A DNA stretch of 64,000 nt from Halosegnis rubeus (GCF_009184545.1 NZ_QJOW01000001.1:773247-837246), one strand, 5' to 3'; positions 1 to 9,367 are shown, numbered from the stretch's first letter. A program made the numbers and translations. Notes: generated by a model from the sequence alone, not told the origin.

Positions 1-513
1 CCGCCCAGCGACGAGACGCGCTACGAGTCGGCGTACTTCTGGGACGAGCGCAACACCTGGTTTTCAGACGCGTGGGAGATTCGCGGCCGTCGCCAGACCC
101 TCGCTGACGGCGGTCGCGACCGATCGGGCGCGTTCCCGTTCGAGTTGCCCTACCGACTGGTTTCGATGTTCTCCGTCTACGACGACACAGTGCTCGACCC
201 CTTCTGGGGGACCGGCACCACCTCGCTGGCCGCGCTCGTCGCGGGCCGCAACTCCGTCGGCTACGAGCGCGACGGCTCGCTCCTCTCTGCGTTCGAGCGG
301 GCGGTCACCGACGCACCAGCCCTCTCTACCGGGGTAGTGAGCGACCGACTCGACAGCCAGCGGGCCTTCGCCGCCGACCACCCGACCGACTACGAGGCCG
401 ACCACTACGACTTCGGCGTGAAGACCCGCCGCGAGCGCCGGATTCGCCTCTACGAGGTCGCGGACGTGGCCCGCGACGGTCGGACGTGGCACGCGGCGTA
501 CGACCCAGTCTGA
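1..513 (+). CDS. Site-specific DNA methyltransferase, C-terminal part (5' end outside window)
   Basis: The reading frame is open from base 1, so only the C-terminal 170 residues are seen. It contains DPFWGTGTT, the motif I (FxGxG-type) S-adenosylmethionine site of amino-methyltransferases, preceded by the typical PFELPYRLVSMFSVYDD run. Motif I near the C-terminus suggests the beta-class order (catalytic DPPY motif first, SAM motif last), as in N4-cytosine and some N6-adenine methylases; the catalytic motif would lie outside the window. No restriction enzyme gene follows, so it may be a solitary methylase, but the upstream side is unseen. Specificity cannot be told. Confidence 0.8.
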   Translation, partial: PPSDETRYESAYFWDERNTWFSDAWEIRGRRQTLADGGRDRSGAFPFELPYRLVSMFSVYDDTVLDPFWGTGTTSLAALVAGRNSVGYERDGSLLSAFERAVTDAPALSTGVVSDRLDSQRAFAADHPTDYEADHYDFGVKTRRERRIRLYEVADVARDGRTWHAAYDPV

Positions 514-556
514 GCCGTGTCGTCGGGGTTTTCATCCCACCGCCCGACCTTCGGGT

Positions 557-1243
557 ATGACCAGCGATACGCTCGATTTCGAGCGGTTCCGTCTCGCGGC
601 CTCGACGGCAACACTCGCCGACGAACCCGCGGCCCGCGACCACGCAGACCTCGTGGAGTTCCGAATGGACCTCGCCGAGGACCCCCTCGACCAACTCGCC
701 GACTACGACGGTGACCTCCCCCTCCTGTGTACGAACCGTCCGACGTGGGAGGGTGGTGAAGCCGACGACGACGGCCGACTCGACGCGCTCGAAGCGGCAA
801 GCGAACACGACGCCGTCGCGGCCATCGACGTCGAGATCGCGGCCATCGAGGACGGCGCACAGCCGACGCTCGATTACGCCCACGAGCACGACGCCGCGGT
901 CGTCGCGAGCGTCCACGACTTCGAGGGAACCCCGGAAAGCGAACAGCTGGCCCGACTGCTAGCGCGGGCGGCCGCAGCCGGCGACGTTGGCAAGCTCGCC
1001 GTCACCGCCGAGACGCGCGAGGAGACCCTCCGACTGCTCTCCATCACGCATGCGATGACTCGGGAGGGGGCGACCGTCGCGACGATGGCGATGGGCGAGG
1101 TCGGCGCACACACGCGCGCCGTTGCGCCAGGGTACGGTTCGAAAATCGGCTACGCGCCCGTCGACCCGAGCGACGCGACCGCTCCCGGCCAGTACGACCT
1201 CGAAACGCTCGCGGAGCTCGTCGAGTCGCTGTCGGGGGAGTGA
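557..1243 (+). CDS. aroD: 3-dehydroquinate dehydratase, type I
   Basis: Converts 3-dehydroquinate to 3-dehydroshikimate in aromatic amino acid synthesis. The 228-residue protein shows type I landmarks in order: EFRMD (34-38), SVHDF with the catalytic His120, GKLAV with the Schiff-base Lys146, MAMGEVGAHTR (177-187), GSKIGYAPV and APGQ near the C-terminus. It is convergent and exactly abutting (no spacer) with the type II dehydroquinate synthase gene on the other strand, which makes its substrate. The pair therefore codes for consecutive steps but cannot be one transcript. Confidence 0.95.
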   Translation: MTSDTLDFERFRLAASTATLADEPAARDHADLVEFRMDLAEDPLDQLADYDGDLPLLCTNRPTWEGGEADDDGRLDALEAASEHDAVAAIDVEIAAIEDGAQPTLDYAHEHDAAVVASVHDFEGTPESEQLARLLARAAAAGDVGKLAVTAETREETLRLLSITHAMTREGATVATMAMGEVGAHTRAVAPGYGSKIGYAPVDPSDATAPGQYDLETLAELVESLSGE

Positions 1244-2407
1244 CTACTTCTCGATGATGCTCTCGTCGACTTCCTCGCCGAAGTGGCGGGCGGTGTCCTC
1301 GTAGTAGATGAGGATCTCGTCACCGGCTTCGAGTTCGGTGACTGCGGTGCGGCCCTCCTCGGTGGCGACCTTGATGGTCTCGGCGTTCTGGAGCAGCGTT
1401 TCGATGCGGTCGCCGTTCTCGGTTTCGGCCTCGACGCGGAACATTGGGCGCTTCTCGATTTTCGCGCGACCGACGATCGCCTCGCGTGTCGACCCGTCCG
1501 TCGCGACGATCTGCACCTCGTCGCCGGAGCCGAGTTCGGCCAGATACTTCGTCCCGCCGCCCGGCGTGCGCGCGTAGGCGTGGACTGCTCCCGCATTCAC
1601 GCGGAACGGGCGAGAGGCGACGTACGGCGACTCGGCGGTCTCGGCGTGGACGAAGAAGAGTCCCCGCGACATCGAGCCGACGAGCATCCCCTCGTCGTGA
1701 TCGAACATCGAGCCGGTGTCGACACAGACGCGGTCGGCGCTGCCAGTCTCCTCGACGGCGGTGACGGTCGCGTACTCCAAGTCGAGCTGTTCGCGCTCGG
1801 AGGCGTCGCGCACGTCGACCACGTCCCGAATCGTCCCCACGTCGCCGCTGTCGAGCAGGACGGCGTCGGCCCCGAGTTCGAGCGTCTCGAAGGCGGTGCG
1901 GGCCTCCTCGGCGTTGCGGACGCCGGTGACGAGTTCCGTCTCGTCGCCGATGCGCGCGATGAGATTCTCGAGCGGGATGATCTGCCAGTCCTCGCCGATG
2001 ACGACGGTGTAGTCGGCCTCAGTGGCGGCCTCCTGTGCGAACGTCTCGTAGTCCTGGTCCAAGATGCGGACGTACGAGGCGTCGGCGTTGCCCCGGCGGA
2101 GCGTCGTCAGGTCGGCGCTCCCGGAGAAATCGGATGGAAGCTCGACCGTCGCGTCGCCCTCGCCGCCCTTTCCGACGACGCGGATGTCGGGTTCGCCGTA
2201 GTCGTCGTCGTCGTTGTCCATCACGTGCACGTCGTCACCGACGAAGGCGGCAACGGTCACCTGCCCGAGTTCCCGGACGCGGTCGACATCCTTCGCGTCC
2301 ACGAGGACGACGTCGACGCCAGCTTCCAGCCCCGCGGTGATGCGCTCGCGGCGTGTCTCCCAGTCGCCGACGGTGTCGTCGGCCTTCAGCCAGACAGAGC
2401 GTGTCAT
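1244..2407 (-). CDS. 3-dehydroquinate synthase, type II (archaeal AroB')
   Basis: 387-residue archaeal-type dehydroquinate synthase, unrelated to bacterial AroB. In the archaeal route it oxidatively deaminates and cyclises 2-amino-3,7-dideoxy-D-threo-hept-6-ulosonate to 3-dehydroquinate with NAD. Recognised from the whole-length pattern: N-terminal SVWLKADDTVGDWETRR, a central VITxLxN-like segment (IPLENLIARIG), and the conserved SMSRGLFFVHAE and RPFRVNAGAVHAY blocks in the C-terminal half. The partner that makes the heptulosonate (AroA') is not in the window. The stop codon abuts that of aroD. Confidence 0.92.
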   Translation of the reverse strand: MTRSVWLKADDTVGDWETRRERITAGLEAGVDVVLVDAKDVDRVRELGQVTVAAFVGDDVHVMDNDDDDYGEPDIRVVGKGGEGDATVELPSDFSGSADLTTLRRGNADASYVRILDQDYETFAQEAATEADYTVVIGEDWQIIPLENLIARIGDETELVTGVRNAEEARTAFETLELGADAVLLDSGDVGTIRDVVDVRDASEREQLDLEYATVTAVEETGSADRVCVDTGSMFDHDEGMLVGSMSRGLFFVHAETAESPYVASRPFRVNAGAVHAYARTPGGGTKYLAELGSGDEVQIVATDGSTREAIVGRAKIEKRPMFRVEAETENGDRIETLLQNAETIKVATEEGRTAVTELEAGDEILIYYEDTARHFGEEVDESIIEK

Positions 2408-2450
2408 ACACGAGGTTCGAGAAGCCGAATCTTGAACGTGGCGAAAGGGG

Positions 2451-3287
2451 TTACGCCCAGCTATCCGGACCGAAATCCGGGTTCACACACCGCTCGGTCT
2501 CGTCGATGGCGTCGATTGCCTCGATATCCGCCTCGTCGAGTTCGAGCTCGAGACTCTCCCAGTTGTCGCGGATGTGTGACTGGCTGGTCGCCTTCGGAAT
2601 CGCGGTGACGCCCTTCTGGCGCAGCCACGCGAGACTCACCTGCGGTTCGCTCACGCCGTGTTTGTCGGCGATCTCCGAGACCGTCGGCATATCGAAGACC
2701 CCGCCCCGGGCGAGCGGCGAGTACGCGACGAGTTCGACGTCGGCGTCCGCACAGTAGTCGCGCAGCGCCTCCTGTCGGAGTCGCGGGTGCATCTCCACCT
2801 GATTGACGAACACGTCGTCGCCGAGCACCTCCCGTGCGGCGTCGAGATGCTCCGGCTCGAAGTTGGAGACGCCGATGCGCTCGATGTGTCCCTCCTGTTT
2901 CAGTTCGGCGAACGCCGACAGCGTCTCCTCGGCGTCGTACGCGCCGGCCGGCCAGTGGACGTACATCAGGTCGACGTAGTCCGTGCCGAGCCTCTGTAGG
3001 CTCTCCTTCGTGGAGGAAATCACGTCGTCGTGGCCGAGCTTCGATATCCACACCTTCGAGGCGAGGAAGACGTCCTCCCGTGGCACGTCGGCAGCGGCGA
3101 TACCGTCGCCGACGCCCTCTTCGTTCCCGTAGATTTGTGCGGTATCGATGTGGCGATACCCCATTTCGAGTGCGGTCTGGACGGAGTCTGCGACCTGCTG
3201 TTGGTCGTCGTTCTCCCACGTTCCCAACCCGAACATGGGCATGCCGTCGCGTACCGGAACCTCGTCAGCCGACTGTTGTTGTGACAT
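2451..3287 (-). CDS. Aldo/keto reductase
   Basis: 278-residue NAD(P)H-dependent carbonyl reductase with a TIM barrel. The catalytic tetrad is visible: Asp48 and Tyr53 in HIDTAQIYGNE, Lys78 in SKVW, His111 in YVHWP. GVSNF and the late IPKATSQSHIRDN cofactor-binding segment are also present. The length fits the family. The substrate cannot be read from sequence; relatives reduce aldehydes, ketones or 2,5-diketogluconate-like compounds. It stands alone, downstream of the flavoprotein gene on the same strand with a 54-base gap, so co-transcription is possible. Confidence 0.9.
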   Translation of the reverse strand: MSQQQSADEVPVRDGMPMFGLGTWENDDQQQVADSVQTALEMGYRHIDTAQIYGNEEGVGDGIAAADVPREDVFLASKVWISKLGHDDVISSTKESLQRLGTDYVDLMYVHWPAGAYDAEETLSAFAELKQEGHIERIGVSNFEPEHLDAAREVLGDDVFVNQVEMHPRLRQEALRDYCADADVELVAYSPLARGGVFDMPTVSEIADKHGVSEPQVSLAWLRQKGVTAIPKATSQSHIRDNWESLELELDEADIEAIDAIDETERCVNPDFGPDSWA

Positions 3288-3341
3288 ACGCTCGGGTACG
3301 CGGCGTGGCCGAAAACGGCTTACGGTCGCGGCGGCCCCTCG

Positions 3342-4616
3342 TTACGAGAGAGGGTTCCAGCGACCGTACGGGTCCGAGAGGCGATTTCGCGCGAGCTGGG
3401 CGAGATACGACAGGTCGCCGGGTTCGAGTAGCTTAGCGATGGCGCGCAGACTTCCGGTGTTTGCACTCGACAGCGTGTCGTTCGGTAACTCTCGCATGGT
3501 ACGGACGAACCGGTCGTACCGGTCGTTGTCGACGAGATACAGCAGTTCGGTCATGAGCAGTCGCTTCGACATCTTCGGTGCGACCTGCTCGTGCCAGAGC
3601 CCGTCGTAGATACTCATCTCGTCCGCGGAGACGTTGCGGTCCGTGCCCGTCAGACAGTGGTCGGCGGTGACGGCCGCCGCGCGACCCGACTTCATTCCTT
3701 GGTGGATCCCCTCGCCCCACAGCGGGTCGATGGTCGGGACGGTGTCACCGACGGCCATGAAGCCGTCTGTCGAGAGCGAGCCGGGCATCTGGATGTGTGC
3801 CGACCCCCGGAGGATGTGTTCACCCTCCATGGCTTGTGCACCCTCGAACCGCGGGTCCGTCTCCCGCCAGTAGTCGAGGTAGTCGTCGATGCGCATATCG
3901 TCGCGCGCGACCTCATCGTGGCGCTCGTTTTGAATGTAACAGACCCCGACCTTCGCGGTGTCACCGCCGGTGTGGAAAATCCACGAGTAGCCGCCGGGCG
4001 CGATGTCGTGGTCGAGCCGCAGCATCATCGACCCGGTGAGGTCTGCGTACTCCTCGTGGTCGAGATTCAGTCCTTCCAGCTTGTAATCGATACCGATGGC
4101 CTGGTTCGCGCGATGGAGGTTCACCACGTCGAGTGTCTTCGCCAGCGACGCGCTCGGTCCCGTCGCGTCCACGACGATGTCTGCGTGGACCTCCTCGGAG
4201 CCGGCGTACGTCACGCCGACGACGCGGCCGTCCTCGGTGATGGGCGTGTTCACCCGGGCGTCGAAACGCACCTCGGCACCGTTCTCGCGAGCCTCCTCGA
4301 CGAGCCACTGCTTGAACCCCACGAAGTCGAGGACCGCCCCCGGCTGCTCCTGTTCGTAGTGGTCGTTCGGCGACTCGACGATGACGCTGTCCGTGAACTG
4401 CTCCACGAGTCGGTCGGGAACGCCGAATGCGCCGGTCATCCGCGGGAACGTCCCGGCGGTCGACTTGTTGCTCTGGCGCGGGAACTCGTCTTCGGGTTCG
4501 GTCTCTAAGAGGAGGACATCGTAGTCGCGTGCGGCGAGGTCTCGGGCGCACTGCCCCCCGGCTGGACCCGCGCCGGCGACGATGACGTCGAAGTTGTCGG
4601 TCTCGTCTCCGCTCAT
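3342..4616 (-). CDS. Geranylgeranyl reductase family flavoprotein (probable archaeal lipid reductase)
   Basis: 424-residue FAD protein. The N-terminal dinucleotide fold has VIVAGAGPAGG (10-20) and ends in an acidic LLLETEPED. The mid-protein PGGYSWIF matches the family PxYxWxFP substrate-pocket motif, and FMAVGDTVPTIDPLWGEG is the second FAD motif. Family members saturate geranylgeranyl chains of archaeal ether lipids (digeranylgeranylglycerophospholipid reductase) or prenyl side chains of quinones. Ferredoxin is a known electron donor for some members, which would fit its place 114 bases downstream of a ferredoxin-reducing oxidoreductase, but that link is inference. Confidence 0.8.
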   Translation of the reverse strand: MSGDETDNFDVIVAGAGPAGGQCARDLAARDYDVLLLETEPEDEFPRQSNKSTAGTFPRMTGAFGVPDRLVEQFTDSVIVESPNDHYEQEQPGAVLDFVGFKQWLVEEARENGAEVRFDARVNTPITEDGRVVGVTYAGSEEVHADIVVDATGPSASLAKTLDVVNLHRANQAIGIDYKLEGLNLDHEEYADLTGSMMLRLDHDIAPGGYSWIFHTGGDTAKVGVCYIQNERHDEVARDDMRIDDYLDYWRETDPRFEGAQAMEGEHILRGSAHIQMPGSLSTDGFMAVGDTVPTIDPLWGEGIHQGMKSGRAAAVTADHCLTGTDRNVSADEMSIYDGLWHEQVAPKMSKRLLMTELLYLVDNDRYDRFVRTMRELPNDTLSSANTGSLRAIAKLLEPGDLSYLAQLARNRLSDPYGRWNPLS

Positions 4617-4730
4617 ACGAAATATGCGTGCTCCCAGCTATCAGGCGTTTCGGTTGGGGATGCTCGCTGGACCGCAGTTTATCACCGAGTACTGCGGCTG
4701 TTCGACGCGAAAACGGAAAGAAACTGCAGC

Positions 4731-5597
4731 TTAGTAGAACTCGCGGACGAGGTCCATCGCCTCCTCCGGCGGGGACTCGTCGATATCGGCCATGTTCTCC
4801 GTCGCGCCCTCGAGCTCGTTGTACGGCTTCGAGGACTCGTCCTGATAGAGGATGCCCTGATACTCGGTCTCGCGGTCGAGAATCTTCTCCTTGGCGGCGT
4901 CGTAGTCGGTCGGGTCGTGGTCGGAGTCGCCGACGTCGACGAGCGAGTCGCGGAAGTAGTCGTACGTGTCCACGTCGTTGAACGTGACGCACGGCGAGAA
5001 CACGTTCACGAAGCCGAAGCCGTCGTGTTCGACCGCCTTCTGAACGATTTCCGCGTGTCGCTGTGCGTCAGAGGAGAACGACTGCGCGATGAAGCTGCCG
5101 CCGGCCGCCATCGCGAGCGCCAGTGGGTTGATGGGCTGTTGGTGGGTGCCGTCCGGCGAGGTCGAGGTCTCGAAGTCCTCGCGCGAGGTCGGCGAGAACT
5201 GCCCCTTCGTCAGCCCGTAGATGCGGTTGTCCATGACGACGTACGTCATGTCGACGTTGCGGCGCACGGCGTGGACGAAGTGGCCGGCACCGATGGAGTA
5301 CCCGTCACCGTCACCGCCCGCGACCATCACTTCGAGGTCGGGGTTGGCCATCTTCACGCCCGTGCCGACCGGGAGCGCGCGCCCGTGCACGCCGTGGAGC
5401 GCATACGAGTGCATGTACGTCCCGATCTTGCCGGAACAGCCGATACCCGCGACGACGAACGTGTCGTCCGGCGTGTTACCCGTCTGGGCCAGTGCTTTCA
5501 TCATCCCGTTCATCGTCCCGAAGTCACCGCAGCCGGGACACCAGGTCGGTTGTTTGTCGGACTTGAAGTCGACGAATCTGACGTTTTCTGAGCTCAT
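4731..5597 (-). CDS. korB: 2-oxoacid:ferredoxin oxidoreductase beta subunit (probably 2-oxoglutarate)
   Basis: 288-residue thiamine diphosphate subunit. WCPGCGDFG gives Cys20 and Cys23, GIGCSGK gives Cys54 and SPCVTFN Cys203, the set that holds a 4Fe-4S cluster. GGDGDGYSIG (94-103) with MDNRIYGLTKGQ is the TPP/Mg site. Its start overlaps the alpha-subunit stop by four bases (ATGA), so the two are translationally coupled. Assignment to the 2-oxoglutarate enzyme rests on remembered haloarchaeal lengths (about 288 and 588) and on the flavin reductase neighbour; the window carries a second, longer pair at 55.4-58.2 kb that fits pyruvate better. Confidence 0.82.
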   Translation of the reverse strand: MSSENVRFVDFKSDKQPTWCPGCGDFGTMNGMMKALAQTGNTPDDTFVVAGIGCSGKIGTYMHSYALHGVHGRALPVGTGVKMANPDLEVMVAGGDGDGYSIGAGHFVHAVRRNVDMTYVVMDNRIYGLTKGQFSPTSREDFETSTSPDGTHQQPINPLALAMAAGGSFIAQSFSSDAQRHAEIVQKAVEHDGFGFVNVFSPCVTFNDVDTYDYFRDSLVDVGDSDHDPTDYDAAKEKILDRETEYQGILYQDESSKPYNELEGATENMADIDESPPEEAMDLVREFY

Positions 5598-7363
5598 GCT
5601 TGCACCTCCGCCTCGTCGACGATGCCAAGGGCTTCCTTGAGCTCGCCGGCGAGTTCGTCCGCCTTGAAGCGGACACCGTTGTACTTGTTGACCCGCTGCA
5701 CCCGCTGGAGGGTGTCGTGTTCTAACACGTCCGCGAACTGTCCGGTCGCGTTACACTCCACGACGACGACCTCCTCTGCGCGCTCGAACTCCTCGGTGAG
5801 GTCCGGCCGCGGGAACAGATACGGCACCGACAGGACGCGGATGTCCACGCCGTCGTCCTCCAAGAGGTCGATCGCCTCGCGCAGCGCGCCCTCGTTGGAC
5901 CCCCACGAGACGACGAGGTTGTCGCTGTCCTCGTCCCCGAACTCGCGGGGCGAGAGTTCCTCCTCCTCGCGGGCGGTCTCGACCTTCCGGTTGCGCTTGT
6001 CCACCTGCTCGATGCGCATGTCGGTGGACTCGGTTCGGCGGCCGAGTTCGTCGTGTTCGAGCCCAGTGCTCATGTGTGCACCCTCCTCCGTGCCCGGGAA
6101 GGCACGCGGGGAGACGCCGTCTTCGGTGATGGCGTGTGGCTTGAAGTGGCCGGCGTCGTCCTGCCACTCCTCGATGGAATCCTCGTCGACGACCTTCCCG
6201 CGATTGATCTCGACTTCGTCCATGTCGAAGACCTCGGGCGGGAATGTCTGTTCCGTGACGGCCATCGCGAGGTCCGACAGGATGTAGACGGGCGTCTGGT
6301 ACTGCTCGGCGAGGTTGAACGCCTCGACGGTCTTCCAGAAACACTCCGAGACGCTGGACGGTGCGAGGACGAATCGTGGAATCTCGCCGTGGCCACCGTA
6401 CAAGGCCATGTTCAGGTCGCCCTGTTCCTGTTTCGTCGGCATCCCCGTCGAGGGACCAGAGCGCATCACGTCGGCGATGACCAGCGGCGTCTCCGAGGTG
6501 GCGACGAGACCGAACGTCTCAGCCATCAGGTCGATACCCGGACCGGAGGTAGCTGTCATCGACCGCGCACCCGCGCGAGCCGCACCGAGTGCCATGTTGA
6601 TGGCCGACAGCTCGTCTTCCGCCTGGACGACGTTGCCCCCGAAGCGCTCGATGCGCCCCTTCAGGTACGTCATCACGTCGGTCGCTGGCGTAATCGGGTA
6701 GCCGGCGTAGAAGCGACAGCCGGCGGCGATTGCGCCCATCCCGATCGCCTCGTCGCCGTTGAGGAGGACGTAGTCGCTGTCGGTCGTCTCCAGTTCGTAC
6801 GGCGTCGAGAGGTCGTACTCCTCCTGGACGTACTCCTGGCCGAGCCGGGCGGCCTCCTTGTTGTTGGCGACGATTGACTCGCCTTTGTTGCCGAACCGCT
6901 TTTCCAGCGACTCGTCGAGGTTCTCGATCGGGAAATCGGACACCTCACACGCGGCACCGAGTGCGACGATGTTGCGCATGATTGCGCCCCCGGCCTCCTC
7001 GGCGAGCCGCTTGAGCGGCACGTCGAGTCCGAACATCTCGCCGGGCGCTTGGAAGTCTGACATCATGGAGCGCTCGCCGTCGAAGATGATGATCGAGTCG
7101 TCGTGTAGTTCGTCCATGTTTTCCTCGACGGTGCGCTCGGTCAGCGCGATGAGGATGTCGAGGCGATCGACCACGCTCTCGACGCGGTCAACGGACGTGC
7201 GAACCTTGTAGGCCGTGTAGCCACCGCGGATCCGGGACGCGAAATCCTTCGAGGTGAAGACGTGTCGTCCCGCCCGCGAGAGAGCCTGAGCGAAGATCTT
7301 CCCCGTAGAGTCGATCCCGTCGCCGGCTTCTCCGCCGACGGCCCAGTTGAGGTCCTCTGTCAT
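5594..7363 (-). CDS. korA: 2-oxoacid:ferredoxin oxidoreductase alpha subunit (probably 2-oxoglutarate)
   Basis: 589-residue fused gamma-alpha subunit. Residues 1 to about 190 are the gamma domain (AVGGEAGDGIDSTGKIFAQ, then SRIRGGYTAYKVR). The alpha pyrimidine-binding domain follows, with YPITPATDVMTYL, a TSGPGIDLMAE segment and GMPTKQEQGDLNMALYGGHG. Together with the beta subunit it oxidises a 2-oxoacid with CoA and reduces ferredoxin, replacing the NAD-linked dehydrogenase complex in haloarchaea. It is the first gene of a korA-korB transcript; an FAD/NAD reductase gene starts divergently 212 bases away. Confidence 0.85.
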   Translation of the reverse strand: MTEDLNWAVGGEAGDGIDSTGKIFAQALSRAGRHVFTSKDFASRIRGGYTAYKVRTSVDRVESVVDRLDILIALTERTVEENMDELHDDSIIIFDGERSMMSDFQAPGEMFGLDVPLKRLAEEAGGAIMRNIVALGAACEVSDFPIENLDESLEKRFGNKGESIVANNKEAARLGQEYVQEEYDLSTPYELETTDSDYVLLNGDEAIGMGAIAAGCRFYAGYPITPATDVMTYLKGRIERFGGNVVQAEDELSAINMALGAARAGARSMTATSGPGIDLMAETFGLVATSETPLVIADVMRSGPSTGMPTKQEQGDLNMALYGGHGEIPRFVLAPSSVSECFWKTVEAFNLAEQYQTPVYILSDLAMAVTEQTFPPEVFDMDEVEINRGKVVDEDSIEEWQDDAGHFKPHAITEDGVSPRAFPGTEEGAHMSTGLEHDELGRRTESTDMRIEQVDKRNRKVETAREEEELSPREFGDEDSDNLVVSWGSNEGALREAIDLLEDDGVDIRVLSVPYLFPRPDLTEEFERAEEVVVVECNATGQFADVLEHDTLQRVQRVNKYNGVRFKADELAGELKEALGIVDEAEVQA

Positions 7364-7575
7364 GCTGTGTTGCGATTCACTCCGCCGGACGTTAAGGCTT
7401 CTGAATAGTCTACTCCGCGCCGTCTCGAATCTCCGGAAAGACGTGTAAATACCGGCGATTACGGCCCGTTTCTACAACTCTGTCCACACAGTCTCACAGA
7501 AGCGTTCGAACGTCCACTTGCGCCCATCGGCCGCTGACCGAAAGTGCCTTTCACCGCCCGCCACTCCCGTCGGGT

Positions 7576-8211
7576 ATGGAACCCACCGAAACGACCGTTC
7601 GTGCCGTTCGCGATGTCGGTCCAGACACCGTCGCGATCGACCTCGACACGCCCGCCGACTTCGAGGGCACGCCCGGGCAGTTCGTCAAGCTCTCGACGAT
7701 TATCGACGGCGAGCAGGAGGCGCGATTTTACACCATCTCCTCGCCCGACACCGACGAGACGTTCGAACTCACCGTCGGCTACGACCCCGAGGACGGCGGC
7801 GACTTTTCTGAGTACCTGCTCTCGCTCGACGCCGGTAACGCCGTCACCGTCACCGGCCCGTTCGGCTCCGACTTCTACGAGGGCGAATCCGCATCGCTCG
7901 TGCTCGCCGGCGGTCCCGGTGTCGGTCCCGCCGTCGGTATCGCCGAGGCTGCCGTCCGTGACGAGAACGACGTGACCGTCGTCTATCTCGACGACGAGCC
8001 GGTCCACACCGAGCGACTCGACGCCCTCGCCGGTGACGCCGAGATTCACGTCGTCGACGACGAGGACGGCTTCCGCGATGCTGTCGGGGCCGCCTTCGAC
8101 GATCAACAGCTGTTCGTCTACGGCTTCACAGACTTTCTCGACCTCGCGGAGGAGACCATCGAGGATTCGGGCGGGAGCTTCGAGGGCGCGAAGGTCGAGA
8201 ACTTCGGCTGA
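7576..8211 (+). CDS. FAD/NAD(P)-binding oxidoreductase (ferredoxin reductase-like)
   Basis: 211-residue flavoprotein of the ferredoxin-NADP reductase fold. The N-terminal beta-barrel ends in ARFYTISSPD, the RxYT FAD-binding motif. The nucleotide domain starts with LAGGPGVGPAVGIA. There is no iron-sulfur or flavodoxin extension. The same gene sits next to korAB in other haloarchaea as I recall, so a role in moving electrons between reduced ferredoxin and NAD(P)H is reasonable but inferred. Divergent from korA, followed by a strong double hairpin. Confidence 0.82.
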   Translation: MEPTETTVRAVRDVGPDTVAIDLDTPADFEGTPGQFVKLSTIIDGEQEARFYTISSPDTDETFELTVGYDPEDGGDFSEYLLSLDAGNAVTVTGPFGSDFYEGESASLVLAGGPGVGPAVGIAEAAVRDENDVTVVYLDDEPVHTERLDALAGDAEIHVVDDEDGFRDAVGAAFDDQQLFVYGFTDFLDLAEETIEDSGGSFEGAKVENFG

Positions 8212-8214
8212 ACT

Positions 8215-8258
8215 TTTTTCTCGTTCGGGTGCGCTTCGCGCACCGCTCACGAGAAAAA
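8215..8258 (+). terminator. Nested hairpin after the flavin reductase gene
   Basis: Perfect 10-base arms TTTTTCTCGT (8215-8224) and ACGAGAAAAA (8249-8258) enclose a second perfect 7-base hairpin, GGTGCGC-TTC-GCGCACC (8228-8244). It begins three bases after the stop codon. The T-run at the front and A-run at the back make it look like a bidirectional terminator or a REP-like palindrome. A second GC-rich inverted repeat around the arms GCCGCGC/GCGCGGC follows near 8311-8336. Confidence 0.55.
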
Positions 8259-8402
8259 CCTTCACTAAAAATCCGCAACCGAGCATCCCTGCGGTCGGCT
8301 CGGTGAAACGCCGCGCTCGCGGTGCTCGCGCGGCGCATGCTGGTGGTTTTGGTTTCTCGATTTCGGTAGCTTCTTTCGGTTCGCTGTGATGGTTGTTCTC
8401 CG

Positions 8403-8984
8403 ATGGTCTCACACAACGCCGACACCGTCCGGTCGCGGCTCGCTCGCCTCACCGACGAGTACGACCCCGAAGTCATCGAGGAGCGCGAGACGCTGGACGA
8501 CGACTTCTTCGCCGAACTCGCCGGGTACGCGGCCGACGGCTACACCGGAGGTGGCTACGCGTGGGTCGTGCGCCAAACACCGCCCGAGCTGTCAGCTTCG
8601 ATGCCGGACGCCGAGGATTTGGACGAACCCTATCCCCGCGTCCTCCTCGGATACGGGCGCGGCGACGGCGCGTGGGGACCGGCCGGCGGGGGTAGAGAAA
8701 ACGGCGAGAGCTACGAGGAAGCAACAGAACGCGAGGTGTTCGAAGAGACCGGCATCGAGTGTTCCGTCACCGACTGCCGGAGCGTCCGCCATCTCGTCAG
8801 CGAGTCGGAGACGGGCGAGGACAGGGTTCACACGCTGTGGGTCACCTTCCTCGCGAGAGAGACGGGCGGCAGTATCGAGGTGCAGGAGTCGGAACTCAAC
8901 GGCGCGGCGTGGTTCCACGAGCTACCCGACCGGCTCCACCCGACCGTCGAAGCCCGGCCGCTCTCGTGGGACGAGTGGGGTTAG
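8403..8984 (+). CDS. Nudix hydrolase
   Basis: 193-residue protein with a full Nudix box: GGGRENGESYEEATEREVFEETGIEC around residues 98-122 fits Gx5Ex7REVxEExGx (described here by pattern). The N-terminal 80 residues are a haloarchaea-style extension without a recognised domain. Nudix enzymes hydrolyse nucleoside diphosphates linked to another group; the exact substrate cannot be told. Its last four bases overlap the convergent methylmalonyl-CoA epimerase gene. Confidence 0.85.
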   Translation: MVSHNADTVRSRLARLTDEYDPEVIEERETLDDDFFAELAGYAADGYTGGGYAWVVRQTPPELSASMPDAEDLDEPYPRVLLGYGRGDGAWGPAGGGRENGESYEEATEREVFEETGIECSVTDCRSVRHLVSESETGEDRVHTLWVTFLARETGGSIEVQESELNGAAWFHELPDRLHPTVEARPLSWDEWG

Positions 8985-9367
8985 TGTTCGACGAATTCGA
9001 CGAGCATCCCGCCGGTCGACTTGGGATGGAGGAAGGCGACGTCGTGGCCCCACGCGCCGTCGCGCGGCTCCTCGTCGATAAGTTCGATACCCTGCTCGCG
9101 GGCGCGTTCGAGCGCCGCCTCGATATCGTCGGTCGCGAAGGCGAGGTGGTGGATACCGGGACCGTTGGCGTCGAGGTAGCCGGCGATTGCGCCCTCCCCG
9201 TCGACCGGTTCGATGAGTTCGAGGTAGTCGCCGCCCACGTCGAGGAACGCGATTCGCATCCCGTCGAACAGTTCCTCGTGGGCAACGTCCGCCTCGAGGA
9301 GGTCCTCGAAGCAAAACAGCAGCGAATCGAGGTCGGTCGTCGCGAGTCCGGTGTGGTCGAGGTGCAT
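8981..9367 (-). CDS. mce: Methylmalonyl-CoA epimerase
   Basis: 128-residue vicinal-oxygen-chelate protein. HLDHTGLATTDL at the start, a central GIHHLAFATDD and the C-terminal MLVEFVEH supply the His and Glu metal ligands of the paired beta-alpha-beta-beta-beta modules. It interconverts (S)- and (R)-methylmalonyl-CoA, the step before the mutase. The mutase large subunit gene lies 1 kb further upstream on the same strand with only an FNT channel between them, which supports the function over other glyoxalase-fold roles. Confidence 0.9.
   Translation of the reverse strand: MHLDHTGLATTDLDSLLFCFEDLLEADVAHEELFDGMRIAFLDVGGDYLELIEPVDGEGAIAGYLDANGPGIHHLAFATDDIEAALERAREQGIELIDEEPRDGAWGHDVAFLHPKSTGGMLVEFVEH

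Noticed and set aside
7459..8412. 317-codon minus-strand frame over the flavin reductase gene
   Set aside because: The plus-strand protein has clear FAD and NAD motifs; the antisense frame includes the double hairpin and intergenic DNA.
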